Notes under the pieces: generated by a model
The model's database searches: none
Told to the model about the DNA's origin: nothing
Seen by the model: the letters and a program-made list of their open reading frames with translations, nothing else
Part shown: positions 15,775-24,862 of the stretch, piece after piece
How positions within the stretch are numbered: the first letter of the stretch is position 1
How the letters are laid out: each line of letters opens with the position of its first letter
Made by a program: the position numbers and the translations under genes
Source of the DNA: an uncultured Candidatus Poseidoniales archaeon
GTDB taxonomy: Archaea; Thermoplasmatota; Poseidoniia; Poseidoniales; Thalassarchaeaceae
Assembly: GCA_902593945.1 (NCBI GenBank)
Contig: CACJKA010000009.1
Location: forward strand, 1-46,484
Length of the DNA stretch: 46,484 nucleotides
Direction: 5' to 3'

Positions 15775-17193
15775 GTGAATAACCGTTCGGATATGATCCA
15801 AGTCTTATCGCCATCGTTTAGATGGTTTTTCACTAATCCGTTTTTTCTTTCCATAGAACTGATTTTTATCTATTTGATTATTAATATTGAATTTTCTTAT
15901 CCAAATGAATTATTTACTGGTAGTATTTTATTGCTGATATTTGCTTTGATATATTATTTACTCGATTTTTCTCCCATCACCCTCCATCAGACATTTCTAA
16001 TGATTTTAGCCAACTTTATGCAAATATTATTATCATATTTTTCTCTTGATTATTCCCCTATTTTAATACCGTCGTTACATATATTTTCTCAAATAATTCT
16101 AGGGTTTTCATATTATCTTGGCTCAAAAATCATTGTCCAAGATGATATTATTCTTATCAATTCAAAATCGATAAACTGTAGTGATGTATCTGTAGAATCT
16201 AGAGTTAGAACAATAGGGGGTCTTTTCGGTTTTGGCGATATAATTCTCCATTATAATAATAAAAAATTTATGTTATCTGGTATTGTAAATCCAATAGAAA
16301 AACGTCGCATATTAATAGATAATTTCAATTTTTTAGCATATAAACAGAAAGCAAATTGGAGTGGAACGATAATATTATTTCTTGTTTCTGTGATTATTCT
16401 TATTTCACCAATTTTCATTCTTTTCACGGTTTTTTACATATACTTTTCAGAATTATTTGTTGTATTGAGATTTTTTTACAGTATTATTTTAACTTTAATA
16501 ATTTCAATATTATTGCTAAATATTCGTATTCCTAGAGTTAGAATTAATCCGGCATTAGACATTATGGATTTGGAATTAGTAGATACTGGTATGTGGACTC
16601 AGATTTTCCAACTTAATGAAACAACTGTAGTTAAACAATTATTCAGATGTGGTTGGGGTCATAATAATTACAATGATCACAAGGCACCCATAATAGGGAA
16701 AAAGATGTGTGGCAGATGGAATCCCATTGCTTTAGTGATAATGCATAATCTAATGCTTATTTATCAGATGATTGGAGTTCATAGAAGAAAAATATTTGAG
16801 CACCATATTGAGGCTATTCCAAGAACTTATACGGTACATGGTAGATATTTCAGATATCTTCAAGAACATGTCCCTAAACCTCTTAATTTAGAAAATATGC
16901 CTGAAGATATCAAGGATCAATTCATATTATTAAATGAAGAATTAGAAAAATCTGGTTTATTTATTGATGATATTCATGCAGGCAATGTCAGAATAAATTC
17001 CAATGGAAAAATAAGACTGGTCGATGGTGAATTATACACCGATGGAGAAATTTTAATCAAGAATTTTTTGGTTAATGGAATTGATGATAGATTAAATGGC
17101 ATGGAGACAGTACTAGGTTGTGAAAGAATAATCCGTTGGGTAGATCACCGTTTATCTGTTGACGATGTAGTAAAACAAAAGGTGAAAGTATGA
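15775..17193 (+). CDS. Membrane-anchored kinase-like protein coupled to the OleC-like gene
   Basis: A 472-residue protein that I cannot assign to a named family. The N-terminal half has membrane helices (about residues 20-105 and 195-248) flanking a small soluble segment. The C-terminal 200 residues look like a divergent protein-kinase/APH fold: TTVVKQLF (candidate ATP-binding Lys, about 283), a catalytic-loop-like GLFIDDIHAGNVRI (about 398-411) and RLVDGELYTDGE (metal-binding Asp). The order resembles YrbL or lipopolysaccharide-kinase-like proteins. GTG 15775 is about 29 bases behind an AATATTTAT element, compatible with leaderless expression. Its stop overlaps the next start in ATGA, so it is translationally coupled to the acyl-AMP ligase and likely works with it. 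Confidence 0.75.
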   Translation: MNNRSDMIQVLSPSFRWFFTNPFFLSIELIFIYLIINIEFSYPNELFTGSILLLIFALIYYLLDFSPITLHQTFLMILANFMQILLSYFSLDYSPILIPSLHIFSQIILGFSYYLGSKIIVQDDIILINSKSINCSDVSVESRVRTIGGLFGFGDIILHYNNKKFMLSGIVNPIEKRRILIDNFNFLAYKQKANWSGTIILFLVSVIILISPIFILFTVFYIYFSELFVVLRFFYSIILTLIISILLLNIRIPRVRINPALDIMDLELVDTGMWTQIFQLNETTVVKQLFRCGWGHNNYNDHKAPIIGKKMCGRWNPIALVIMHNLMLIYQMIGVHRRKIFEHHIEAIPRTYTVHGRYFRYLQEHVPKPLNLENMPEDIKDQFILLNEELEKSGLFIDDIHAGNVRINSNGKIRLVDGELYTDGEILIKNFLVNGIDDRLNGMETVLGCERIIRWVDHRLSVDDVVKQKVKV

Positions 17194-18833
17194 ATTTTAT
17201 TTCACTTCTTTCAGAGAAAACTAGATCTCATCCTGACAAGATTGCATTTGCTTTCCGTCAGAATAATTCCAAATACTATGATCAGATTTCGTTTAAAGAA
17301 TTAGATCATAAAAGTAATAGAGCTGCAATTTACCTAAAAAATAACGGATTTAAGAGAGGTATGAAAACTTTAGTGATGGTTAGGCCTAGCATTGATTTTA
17401 TTATTTTGATATATGGTATGTTTAAGGTCGGAATTATACCATTATTTCCACCGAATCTTGATCTTAAGCAGAGGAGTGAAAGAAAAAAATTGAGGTCAAT
17501 CCTAGGTCGTGCTAAAATTGAGGGGGTAATAGGCAGTCGTAAAATTCTCTCTCTTACTTTTCTTCTAAGATTACGAAGTTTATCTCAGAAGATTTTATCC
17601 TTGAATGGAATAAAAACTTACTATTCTAACTCGGATAATAATTCTGAATATATTATCGATTCTGATATTGATTGGTTAGATAAACCTGTATTTGTAAAAT
17701 ATACTACTGGTTCTACCGGCCCATCTAAAGGCGTAATTTACAATCATGCTATGCTCCATTCACACATAAAAATTCTAGAATCCGAGGGAATCAATAGTGA
17801 TGACATATTTTTCGGCCGTTCAGGCACTTTAATCGTCCATCCATTAATTGGAATGACATCAATACTTCATACAAACAAACCAAAACAGACTACTGGTGGA
17901 GAGATAGTTGAAGCAATAAATAGGTGGTCAATTAGTGCATGTTTCTTATCTCCTCCATCAGCAATTAATCTATCTAATTATCTTGAATCAATTGATACTA
18001 AAGGTATTGATCAACCAAAGATTCCTTCTCTCGAAAGATTGTACGTCGGCGGTGAATCTGTTTCTTCAGAAGTTGTTAGAAATATAGAATTCCATTTATC
18101 ATCTAATCGTCCAAAAGATGGTGGTTTTCATCTTGTTTACGGTGCTACTGAAGGCTTCCCTCTTTGTCAAAATCAAACTAATAATATCATTCAAACTTAT
18201 TCTGAAACTAAATTAGGTAAGGGTATTTGTTTAGGAAAAGCAGTTGGAGGAGTTAGAATTAGAATTCTAACATTTAGAAACTTACTTGGAGATTTTGATA
18301 ATTCTTCTGCTGAAGACGTATCTAGTAACAGTATAGGGGAAATATCTGTTCGCGGTCCTGTTGTTTATACTAGATTAGTTGCTGATGACGAGAAAGCATT
18401 TGGTGGTCCTCTAACTTGGGCTTTAGATCAAAATGATGGCAGTATTTGGCATAGGACAGGAGATCTTGGATACACTGATAACGAAAATAGGATTTGGCTA
18501 GTTGGAAGGAAAAAACATTGTGTGAAATTATCTAATGACATAACATTGTACCCTAAACAGGTCGAGCCAATTTTAGATTCAATGTTCGGAATTCGCACAG
18601 CTTTAGTCAATGGTCCGAATAATATGCAGGGTTCTATTATAGTTGAGAATCATGGACAGAATTGGAACCTACTTCATAAAAAATTAGTTCAATCAATCCC
18701 TACATTATGCAAATTACTGGGGAAGAATATTGATTTTTCATTCTCACTATATGAGGGCGAGTTCCCTGTTGATTCAGGTCATGAGGCAAAAATAAGGCGT
18801 GAGGAATTAAGTCATTGGTTATGCGATAAATGA
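17190..18833 (+). CDS. OleC-like acyl-AMP ligase / beta-lactone synthetase homologue
   Basis: A 547-residue ANL-superfamily enzyme. The P-loop is YTTGSTGPSKGV (about residues 171-182). The adenylation motifs VYGATEG and IWHRTGDLGYTD follow, and GRKKHCVKL lies in the hinge. The N-terminal RGMKTLVMVRPSIDFIILIYG and the HLVYGATEGFPL / GKGICLGKAVGGVRIRI segments resemble OleC, which converts beta-hydroxy acids into beta-lactones in long-chain olefin synthesis, more than ordinary acyl-CoA ligases. OleA, OleB and OleD are not in the window, so the product is open: it may activate a fatty acid for a lipid or a lactone. The four-base overlap with the kinase-like gene implies stoichiometric expression. 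Confidence 0.82.
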   Translation: MNFISLLSEKTRSHPDKIAFAFRQNNSKYYDQISFKELDHKSNRAAIYLKNNGFKRGMKTLVMVRPSIDFIILIYGMFKVGIIPLFPPNLDLKQRSERKKLRSILGRAKIEGVIGSRKILSLTFLLRLRSLSQKILSLNGIKTYYSNSDNNSEYIIDSDIDWLDKPVFVKYTTGSTGPSKGVIYNHAMLHSHIKILESEGINSDDIFFGRSGTLIVHPLIGMTSILHTNKPKQTTGGEIVEAINRWSISACFLSPPSAINLSNYLESIDTKGIDQPKIPSLERLYVGGESVSSEVVRNIEFHLSSNRPKDGGFHLVYGATEGFPLCQNQTNNIIQTYSETKLGKGICLGKAVGGVRIRILTFRNLLGDFDNSSAEDVSSNSIGEISVRGPVVYTRLVADDEKAFGGPLTWALDQNDGSIWHRTGDLGYTDNENRIWLVGRKKHCVKLSNDITLYPKQVEPILDSMFGIRTALVNGPNNMQGSIIVENHGQNWNLLHKKLVQSIPTLCKLLGKNIDFSFSLYEGEFPVDSGHEAKIRREELSHWLCDK

Positions 18834-18839
18834 TGAAAA

Positions 18840-20084
18840 TCATTCTTGACTAACAATATTAACTCTTGGTTCTTCTCTAACTGGTAAATGAATCAATGAA
18901 GAAAATACGCCAACTGCAATTCCAATCCACCAAACTGTTGTATAACTTCCATACATATCATACAGAATTCCTCCGAGATATACTCCAACGAAGCTTCCTA
19001 GTTGGTGAGAAAAGAATACAATTCCATATAGTGTAGCCATATATTTCAGCCCATAGATATGAGCTACTAAGCCACTTGTCAATGGTACAGTTGCTAGCCA
19101 TAAAAACCCCATCGCAAAAGAGAAAATTAAGACTGTGTTAGCAGTTATTGGCGTCAATATGAACCAGGCTGCAGCTATAGATCTACCAGCATATATACCA
19201 GATAGTAACCATTTCTTACCAAATCTTTTACCAGCCCAACCTGCCATTAGTGTACCAAAAATATTCGCGGCTCCAATTACTGAGATTGCCATTCCACCAA
19301 GTGCAGCTGTCGTTTCAATACCTAAGTCACCACACCATCCTGCTGGATCTATGGGGGCACTCATTTCTGTGACTAATGCTGGAAAATGTGCAGTAATGAA
19401 TGCAAGTTGATATCCACAGGAGAAAAAACCTACAAATATCATCATATATGTTGGATCTTTGAAAGCTATGACTAATATTTCGCTTAGAGATTCTTCGATT
19501 TCTTCTTTAGAAGCTCTTTCTGGATAGCGCATAAACGGTAGTAGAAGTAATACTGCTAATATTGAGATTGCGAATATTATGAATACTGATTGCCAAGTCA
19601 TAGTTTTCAATAGAATTATTGCTACTGTAGGACCTACTATTTGTCCTGCAGAACCTGATGCTGTTGCTATTGCTAAACTCATGGCTCTATGCTCAGGAGC
19701 GCTAGCCCTGCCTACTACTGCTAAGATAACTCCAAATCCTGTTCCAGCGATTCCAAATCCAACTAATATCTCATAGAATTGTATTTCAATCGGAGTGTTA
19801 GCCCCGGCAGATAATATAAGTCCTAGAGCATATAATATTGCACCTAGGATAATTGCCCTTTTATCACCTATTTTTTCAGCAAAGGCCCCGAAAAATGGTG
19901 CCCCAAATCCCCATGCAAGATTCTGTATTGCTATCGCTAAACTGAACTCAGATCTCGGCCAACCAAATTCTTCTTGTATTGGTATTTGGAAAACACCAAA
20001 TGATGCTCTTATGGCGAACCCAACTAATACTATTGAACACCCTATCAATAATACAGGCGTAAAAAGTCGTGATTGCTTTTCCAT
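18840..20084 (-). CDS. MFS transporter, oxalate/formate or monocarboxylate porter type
   Basis: A 414-residue protein with about twelve membrane helices. The loop after helix 2 (FGAFAEKIGDKRAIILG) is the MFS signature, and GVILAVVGRASAPEHRAMSLAIATASGSAGQIVGP fits the monocarboxylate/oxalate-formate antiporter branch. It would exchange or import small organic anions across the cytoplasmic membrane. The gene converges on the OleC-like gene, with six bases between stop codons, and a short A+T-rich gap separates it from the photolyase gene upstream. The substrate cannot be inferred from its neighbours. Confidence 0.85.
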   Translation of the reverse strand: MEKQSRLFTPVLLIGCSIVLVGFAIRASFGVFQIPIQEEFGWPRSEFSLAIAIQNLAWGFGAPFFGAFAEKIGDKRAIILGAILYALGLILSAGANTPIEIQFYEILVGFGIAGTGFGVILAVVGRASAPEHRAMSLAIATASGSAGQIVGPTVAIILLKTMTWQSVFIIFAISILAVLLLLPFMRYPERASKEEIEESLSEILVIAFKDPTYMMIFVGFFSCGYQLAFITAHFPALVTEMSAPIDPAGWCGDLGIETTAALGGMAISVIGAANIFGTLMAGWAGKRFGKKWLLSGIYAGRSIAAAWFILTPITANTVLIFSFAMGFLWLATVPLTSGLVAHIYGLKYMATLYGIVFFSHQLGSFVGVYLGGILYDMYGSYTTVWWIGIAVGVFSSLIHLPVREEPRVNIVSQE

Positions 20085-20144
20085 ATTTACCGCTTATTAG
20101 TTTTATCAATAATGTTACCGGTAAAAATTTATTTTCTAAAATAA

Positions 20145-21677
20145 TCAGAATAATTTCTTTTGTATTGTAGATGATTTAGGAGTAGTTCTTTTCCTTGTTT
20201 TGCTTCTACTACCATGTTTCTTTAAAATTTGGCGACTGATATTTCTAACATCGTCCCCTTTCCTTGCAGAATAACTTTTTTTAATCCCTTCTTTCCTACT
20301 TTCTATCTCGTTCAATATTGGCTCAGGGTAATCTTTACCTATATGGCAAATTATAGATTCCTGTATCTTTTCTGTCATTTTCCATGGTTCGTGAATGTAA
20401 TCTGTGGGGACCATTGATAATTCAGGAACCCACTTTCTAATATATTCGCCATTAGGGTCGTGATCTTTTCCTTGTTTAGTCATTGAATAGGCTCTAATTG
20501 TATTTATTCCCGTAGTGCCAGATTGCATTCCTACCTGAGACCAATGAATTCCTGGCTCATAATCTAAGAATAGTTTAGCAAGGTATTCTCCAGTTTCTTT
20601 CCAAGGTAACCATAGATTATAAGATGCACATGACATCATCATTGCTCTCATCCTGAAATTAATCCAGCCTGTTGACTTTAACTGCCTCATGCATGCATCA
20701 AAAAATGGCCAACCAGTATTGCCATTTGCCCATCTATCAAATCGATATGAATCTAATTTTCTATCCATATTTTTTTCGATTAGTGGATTCTGGGCCACTA
20801 AATCGAGGTTTGGTTCCATCTCTAACTTTTGAATAAAGTGACATCTCCAAGCTAATCTTCTCCGAAATGAACTCAGACTTCGAATCCAACTGCTGTGATG
20901 TTCAATAGTTTCTTTGTTCTTTTTAATAAAATTTATTTTTTCATTTGTTTTCTGTACTACTCTCCTCATAGAAAGTACCCCTGCAGTAAAGTATGGTGAA
21001 AGTCTTGAACCATGTTTAATAGATAATATTGGACTAGAAATTGACTGACTATATCTTTTACTATCATCATCTAGAAACTGATTCAATCTTCTCATTGCTG
21101 CCTCTTCACCTGCTTCTGGCCAATCTTTCCGGACACTAATCTCGAGCCCTAAATCATTTATCTCTGGTATACTCTCATCAAATATTATACCATTACTAAA
21201 TAAGGGGGGCTCATTAATTGGAATACGCATTCTTGAATCTCTTTCCGTTTTCCATAAATCTCGATCTTTTAATCTCCTGATGACTCCATTATTCGGAAAC
21301 TCATCCCAAATAATATCTTTCGAATGACACCATTTAGAAATCATTTTATCTCTTTCATATGACCATGAATTTCCAGTTTCTTCATGACTAAGAATTCTAT
21401 GAATTCCATGCTTACAATGTATTCCTTCCAATATCTCTCTTGCGTCCCCAATATGGAAATGAATATCTAAACCTATTTTTTTAATATCTTTTGATAATGC
21501 TACTGCGCAATCTAATTCCCAATTAATATGCATTGGCGAGGTGTCTTTGAGTTTCAATCTTTGAGTTTCTATCATGAACAAACATAGAACGGGTCTTCCT
21601 GATAAAGAGGCACTTAGCAGAGGGGCATGATCTCTGCACCTCAAATCTCGCTTGAACCAAACGACATCTACAACCAT
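20145..21677 (-). CDS. phr: Deoxyribodipyrimidine photolyase / cryptochrome family
   Basis: A 510-residue flavoprotein that would repair UV pyrimidine dimers with blue light. The N-terminal antenna domain begins VVWFKRDLRCRDHAPLL. The C-terminal FAD domain carries WANGNTGWPFFDACMRQL, TGWINFRMRAMMMSCASYNL and DYEPGIHWSQVGMQSGTTGINTIRAY, the flavin-binding core of class I CPD photolyases and cryptochromes. The frame is open 73 codons further upstream, but ATG 21677 places the start exactly at the family's usual N-terminus, so the longer form is rejected. A light-exposed habitat is implied. The gene is divergent from the CoA-binding gene at 21823 over about 145 bases. Confidence 0.9.
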   Translation of the reverse strand: MVVDVVWFKRDLRCRDHAPLLSASLSGRPVLCLFMIETQRLKLKDTSPMHINWELDCAVALSKDIKKIGLDIHFHIGDAREILEGIHCKHGIHRILSHEETGNSWSYERDKMISKWCHSKDIIWDEFPNNGVIRRLKDRDLWKTERDSRMRIPINEPPLFSNGIIFDESIPEINDLGLEISVRKDWPEAGEEAAMRRLNQFLDDDSKRYSQSISSPILSIKHGSRLSPYFTAGVLSMRRVVQKTNEKINFIKKNKETIEHHSSWIRSLSSFRRRLAWRCHFIQKLEMEPNLDLVAQNPLIEKNMDRKLDSYRFDRWANGNTGWPFFDACMRQLKSTGWINFRMRAMMMSCASYNLWLPWKETGEYLAKLFLDYEPGIHWSQVGMQSGTTGINTIRAYSMTKQGKDHDPNGEYIRKWVPELSMVPTDYIHEPWKMTEKIQESIICHIGKDYPEPILNEIESRKEGIKKSYSARKGDDVRNISRQILKKHGSRSKTRKRTTPKSSTIQKKLF

Positions 21678-21822
21678 ACAGTTAACATAAAATCCGCAGC
21701 ATATTATTTTATGTATTTCTAATATTTCTGTATTTAAATTAATAACAATCTTATGTAAGTAAGTATCTTTTACAACATTTATAGTAATCATTTTATGATT
21801 CTCTAGTGCAGGATGTTTTAGT

Positions 21823-22479
21823 ATGCTAAAAGTAGATGATATGAGTAAGAAATTATCTGATATTAGTAGTATACATATTATAGGTGCAAGTCTCAATAAA
21901 GAAAGAACCGCACATACAGCTGTAGGGGAAATTTCTCAAAGAGGTTGGAGAGTTGTACCTATACACCCCAGAGATGCTGGTGCTACAATATCCGGAATAC
22001 CAATAAGGTCAGAAATAGAAGATGGTGTTGAAATAGAAATTGTAGTATTATTTCTTGCACCTGAACGTGCTCGAGAAGTCATCAAAAAATTAATGATAAG
22101 ACATATCAGCTGTCCTCCATTAATTTGGTTCCAGCCCGGTGCAGAAGATGAAATTTCGATAGGTTGGCTCGAAGACGCAGGTTGGAAATTTGTATATGAT
22201 GATTGTATAGTTAGATTTATTGAAAGAAATGATTTAAAAAGACCTAAAATTTCCTCACCGTGGTTCCGTCAAATAATTGATGAAGATGAATCTGGATGTT
22301 CGATTTGGACAGTGCATGAAGTCGGTGAAGATTCAAATTTACCCTCGACCAAAGTAGAATGGGTAGGGGATTTAGTAGAACTTAAACTGTCTAATCACAT
22401 TATCCCTAAATATATCAGAGCACTTGTTGATGAAAATGAGAGTATTGAAGCATGTGCCAGGAGATTAGCATTACAATAA
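21823..22479 (+). CDS. CoA-binding (YccU-like) domain protein
   Basis: A 218-residue protein with a Rossmann-type CoA-binding domain: IHIIGASLNKERTAHTAVGEISQRGWRVVPIHPRDAG is the glycine-rich strand-loop-helix. IEIVVLFLAPERAREVIKKLM and PPLIWFQPGAEDEI complete the fold. Such proteins bind CoA, but their physiological role is mostly undefined. The C-terminal 70 residues are an extension beyond the usual ~140-residue domain. ATG 21823 lies about 29 bases from a TTTTATGA element, suggesting leaderless transcription; ATG 21841 is an alternative. It is divergent from photolyase. Confidence 0.8.
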   Translation: MLKVDDMSKKLSDISSIHIIGASLNKERTAHTAVGEISQRGWRVVPIHPRDAGATISGIPIRSEIEDGVEIEIVVLFLAPERAREVIKKLMIRHISCPPLIWFQPGAEDEISIGWLEDAGWKFVYDDCIVRFIERNDLKRPKISSPWFRQIIDEDESGCSIWTVHEVGEDSNLPSTKVEWVGDLVELKLSNHIIPKYIRALVDENESIEACARRLALQ

Positions 22480-22555
22480 ATGTATATGAAAATCTTGAAC
22501 TAGAACGCCGATTTTAAGAATTGATTTCCTTCCATTAACTCATTTAAAATTGTAA

Positions 22556-23863
22556 TTAATCATAATTAATTGTTTTTTCAATAACAAAAAATACTTCATT
22601 TAATGATTTAATAGTTCTATCTACATCTTCCTTTGATATAACCATTGGTGGTTTTATTTTGATTACATTTTTTCTAGGGCCATCAATGCTGAGTAGAATA
22701 TTTTTTGATAGCATTCCTTCAACTAATAATTCGGCTTCTTTAGGGGCGGGCTCAAGAGATGAACGGTTCTTGACCAGTTCAATACCTAAAAATAGGCCTT
22801 TTCCTCGTATATCACCGATTATTTCATACTTATTTTTTAATTTAGTTAATCCATCAATAAATAACTCCCCCATAAGTTTTGAATTTTCTATCAGATTTTT
22901 TTCTTCTATTACGTCTAATACTGCCATTCCAATAGCACAAGAAACAGGATTTCCTCCAAACGTAGAAAAGAATTCCATTCCTTTAAACGAATCAGCAATC
23001 TCTTTCGTTGTAAATACTGCAGCCATTGGGTGTCCATTACCAATTGGTTTACCCATTACAACGATATCTGGGATAACTCCATGTTCCTCAAATGCCCACA
23101 TTTTACTTCCAAGTCTACCAAATCCAACCTGTACCTCGTCTGTAATACACAATCCCCCTACATTACGAATTAACTCAAATGATTTTGCCAAATAACCCTG
23201 CGGAAAAGGTATCTGTCCTGCGCATGAAAGCATTGATTCTACAATAAATCCTGCTACCGGACTGGCATCTCTGACAATTTCCTCAAACTCATTTAGATAG
23301 TCTCTCGAATTATCTCGAAATATGTCCGGAACAGGCGCGACATGAACCCAATCTTCAGCAATCCCCTTACCTCCTGGCCCCCTAAATTTATATGGACTAA
23401 GATCAATTAACATACCGGTGTGGCCATGATATGCTCCTTCCATAACTACGATATCGTGATTATTTGTATATGCTCTGGCTAGTCTGATAGCAAGTTCATT
23501 AGCCTCACTACCTGAATTAACTAAGAATCCATAATCTAGTCCTTCTGGTAAAGTATATGATAATCTCTGTATATATTGTGTTAAGCCATCATAGATGTAT
23601 CTAGTATTAGTGTTCAGTTCAGCCATTTGTTTCTGGCCAGCACTTACTACATGGGGGTTACAATGCCCAACATGACAAACATTGTTCACTAAATCTAGAT
23701 ATTTTTCTCCAGTCCTTGAATATAGATATTGCATTTCCCCTCTAGAGATATGAAGTGGTTTACCATGTCCTATTGATAGAGATTTACTAATGTGTTCCTC
23801 TCGCATTTCGAGTATTTCTTCGAGAGATAATTCGGGTACACTTTCAGATAATTCCACAAACAA
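22556..23863 (-). CDS. Class III PLP enzyme, phospho-lyase-like (ETNPPL/PHYKPL group)
   Basis: A 435-residue fold-type I PLP enzyme. VNNVCHVGHCNPHVV, LNTNTRYIYDGLTQYIQRLSYTLPE and FLVNSGSEANELAIRLARAYTNNHDIV are hallmarks of the ethanolamine-phosphate / 5-phosphohydroxylysine phospho-lyase branch of class III aminotransferases. The PLP Lys is in VVMGKPIGNGHPMAAVF. Rather than transaminating, this branch eliminates phosphate and ammonia from phospho-amino alcohols. A kinase of the APH fold is encoded divergently 83 bases away. That pairing suggests a two-step catabolic route, kinase then phospho-lyase. The exact amino alcohol (ethanolamine, hydroxylysine or another) is inference; a plain aminotransferase remains possible. 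Confidence 0.87.
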   Translation of the reverse strand: MFVELSESVPELSLEEILEMREEHISKSLSIGHGKPLHISRGEMQYLYSRTGEKYLDLVNNVCHVGHCNPHVVSAGQKQMAELNTNTRYIYDGLTQYIQRLSYTLPEGLDYGFLVNSGSEANELAIRLARAYTNNHDIVVMEGAYHGHTGMLIDLSPYKFRGPGGKGIAEDWVHVAPVPDIFRDNSRDYLNEFEEIVRDASPVAGFIVESMLSCAGQIPFPQGYLAKSFELIRNVGGLCITDEVQVGFGRLGSKMWAFEEHGVIPDIVVMGKPIGNGHPMAAVFTTKEIADSFKGMEFFSTFGGNPVSCAIGMAVLDVIEEKNLIENSKLMGELFIDGLTKLKNKYEIIGDIRGKGLFLGIELVKNRSSLEPAPKEAELLVEGMLSKNILLSIDGPRKNVIKIKPPMVISKEDVDRTIKSLNEVFFVIEKTINYD

Positions 23864-23946
23864 TTGATAATGCTCAGATAATTTAATGCTTTCATTTGAA
23901 TGTCTCTAGTAGATAATACGATATATATAACAGATGTAGTACATCT

Positions 23947-24858
23947 ATGGCATACACAGAAGTAACTCTTGAGGAGGCTTCTGAGGTGATTAAAAAAGCA
24001 GGATACAAAAATCTAGTCACCATAGAAAAGCTAGATGGCGGCTGGGCGAATTCGAACTATAAATTAGTATTAAAAAATAATACTAAACTTGTACTTAAGA
24101 TTTGGAATGAACAAGATGAAGATCAAGTTAATTATTTACTAAAAATAACTTCATATTTAGCCAAATCCGGAGTTCCAACACCTAGCCCAATCGTCTTTGA
24201 TAATGGTAGTTATCTCATAATGCGTGATGGCCTACCTTGGACAATTTTACCATTTGTCGAAGGTAGTTGGTTAAAATCTGACTATGAATCATTGTTCTCA
24301 TTAGCTAAAATTCAAGCCGAGATGCACCTAATAACTCCTCCAATTAACTTGAAAAGTAATTTTTCTATGGGTATTAGTTTGTTTGAAAAATTATTCAATA
24401 TTGCAAATGAAAATAATGAATGGACAGACTTCTTATTATTGCTGAAGTCGTCAAGATCTTTGTATCATAATATTGAAAATTTACCTAGAGGTATAATTCA
24501 TGGAGATCTATTTCCTGACAATGTGATTGGTAGAGATAATTCTGCAATATCTATACTTGACTTTGAAGAAGTATGTAATGATATACTGGCATTTGACTTA
24601 ATGATGACATTTGTTGGTTTTGGTTGGGAAGGTGGTGAGCCCGTAGAAGAAAGATGGAAAGCTATCCTGGATGGCTACCAGTCTGTTAGAAAATTGTCAA
24701 AAGATGAGATTTCAGCACTTCCTGATTTGCACAGACTCGCTACTTTATCTATCGCTGCATGGAGATATTGGCAATTCAAAATTAATATGCCAGGTACTGA
24801 GCATGAGGATAGATACTTAGAAATGACTTCTCGTCTCAAAAAGATACTACCATTCTAG
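23947..24858 (+). CDS. APH-type small-molecule kinase, probable partner of the phospho-lyase
   Basis: A 303-residue phosphotransferase of the aminoglycoside-phosphotransferase/homoserine-kinase-II fold. LDGGWANSNYKLVL forms the glycine-rich strand, LVLKIWNE provides the ATP Lys, IIHGDLFPDNVIG is the catalytic loop, and ILDFEE carries the metal-binding Asp. Hydroxylysine kinase and choline/ethanolamine-type kinases share this pattern. Because it is divergent from a phospho-lyase-type PLP gene, it most likely makes the phosphorylated substrate that the lyase cleaves. Homoserine kinase is the main alternative, but no threonine-pathway gene is nearby. Start ATG 23947, with only a short upstream region. 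Confidence 0.82.
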   Translation: MAYTEVTLEEASEVIKKAGYKNLVTIEKLDGGWANSNYKLVLKNNTKLVLKIWNEQDEDQVNYLLKITSYLAKSGVPTPSPIVFDNGSYLIMRDGLPWTILPFVEGSWLKSDYESLFSLAKIQAEMHLITPPINLKSNFSMGISLFEKLFNIANENNEWTDFLLLLKSSRSLYHNIENLPRGIIHGDLFPDNVIGRDNSAISILDFEEVCNDILAFDLMMTFVGFGWEGGEPVEERWKAILDGYQSVRKLSKDEISALPDLHRLATLSIAAWRYWQFKINMPGTEHEDRYLEMTSRLKKILPF

Positions 24859-24862
24859 GTAA

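Noticed and set aside
21678-21896. A 73-codon upstream extension of the photolyase frame.
   Set aside because: The family N-terminus (VVWFKRDLR) begins at ATG 21677, and the extension overlaps the divergent CoA-binding gene and has no family support.
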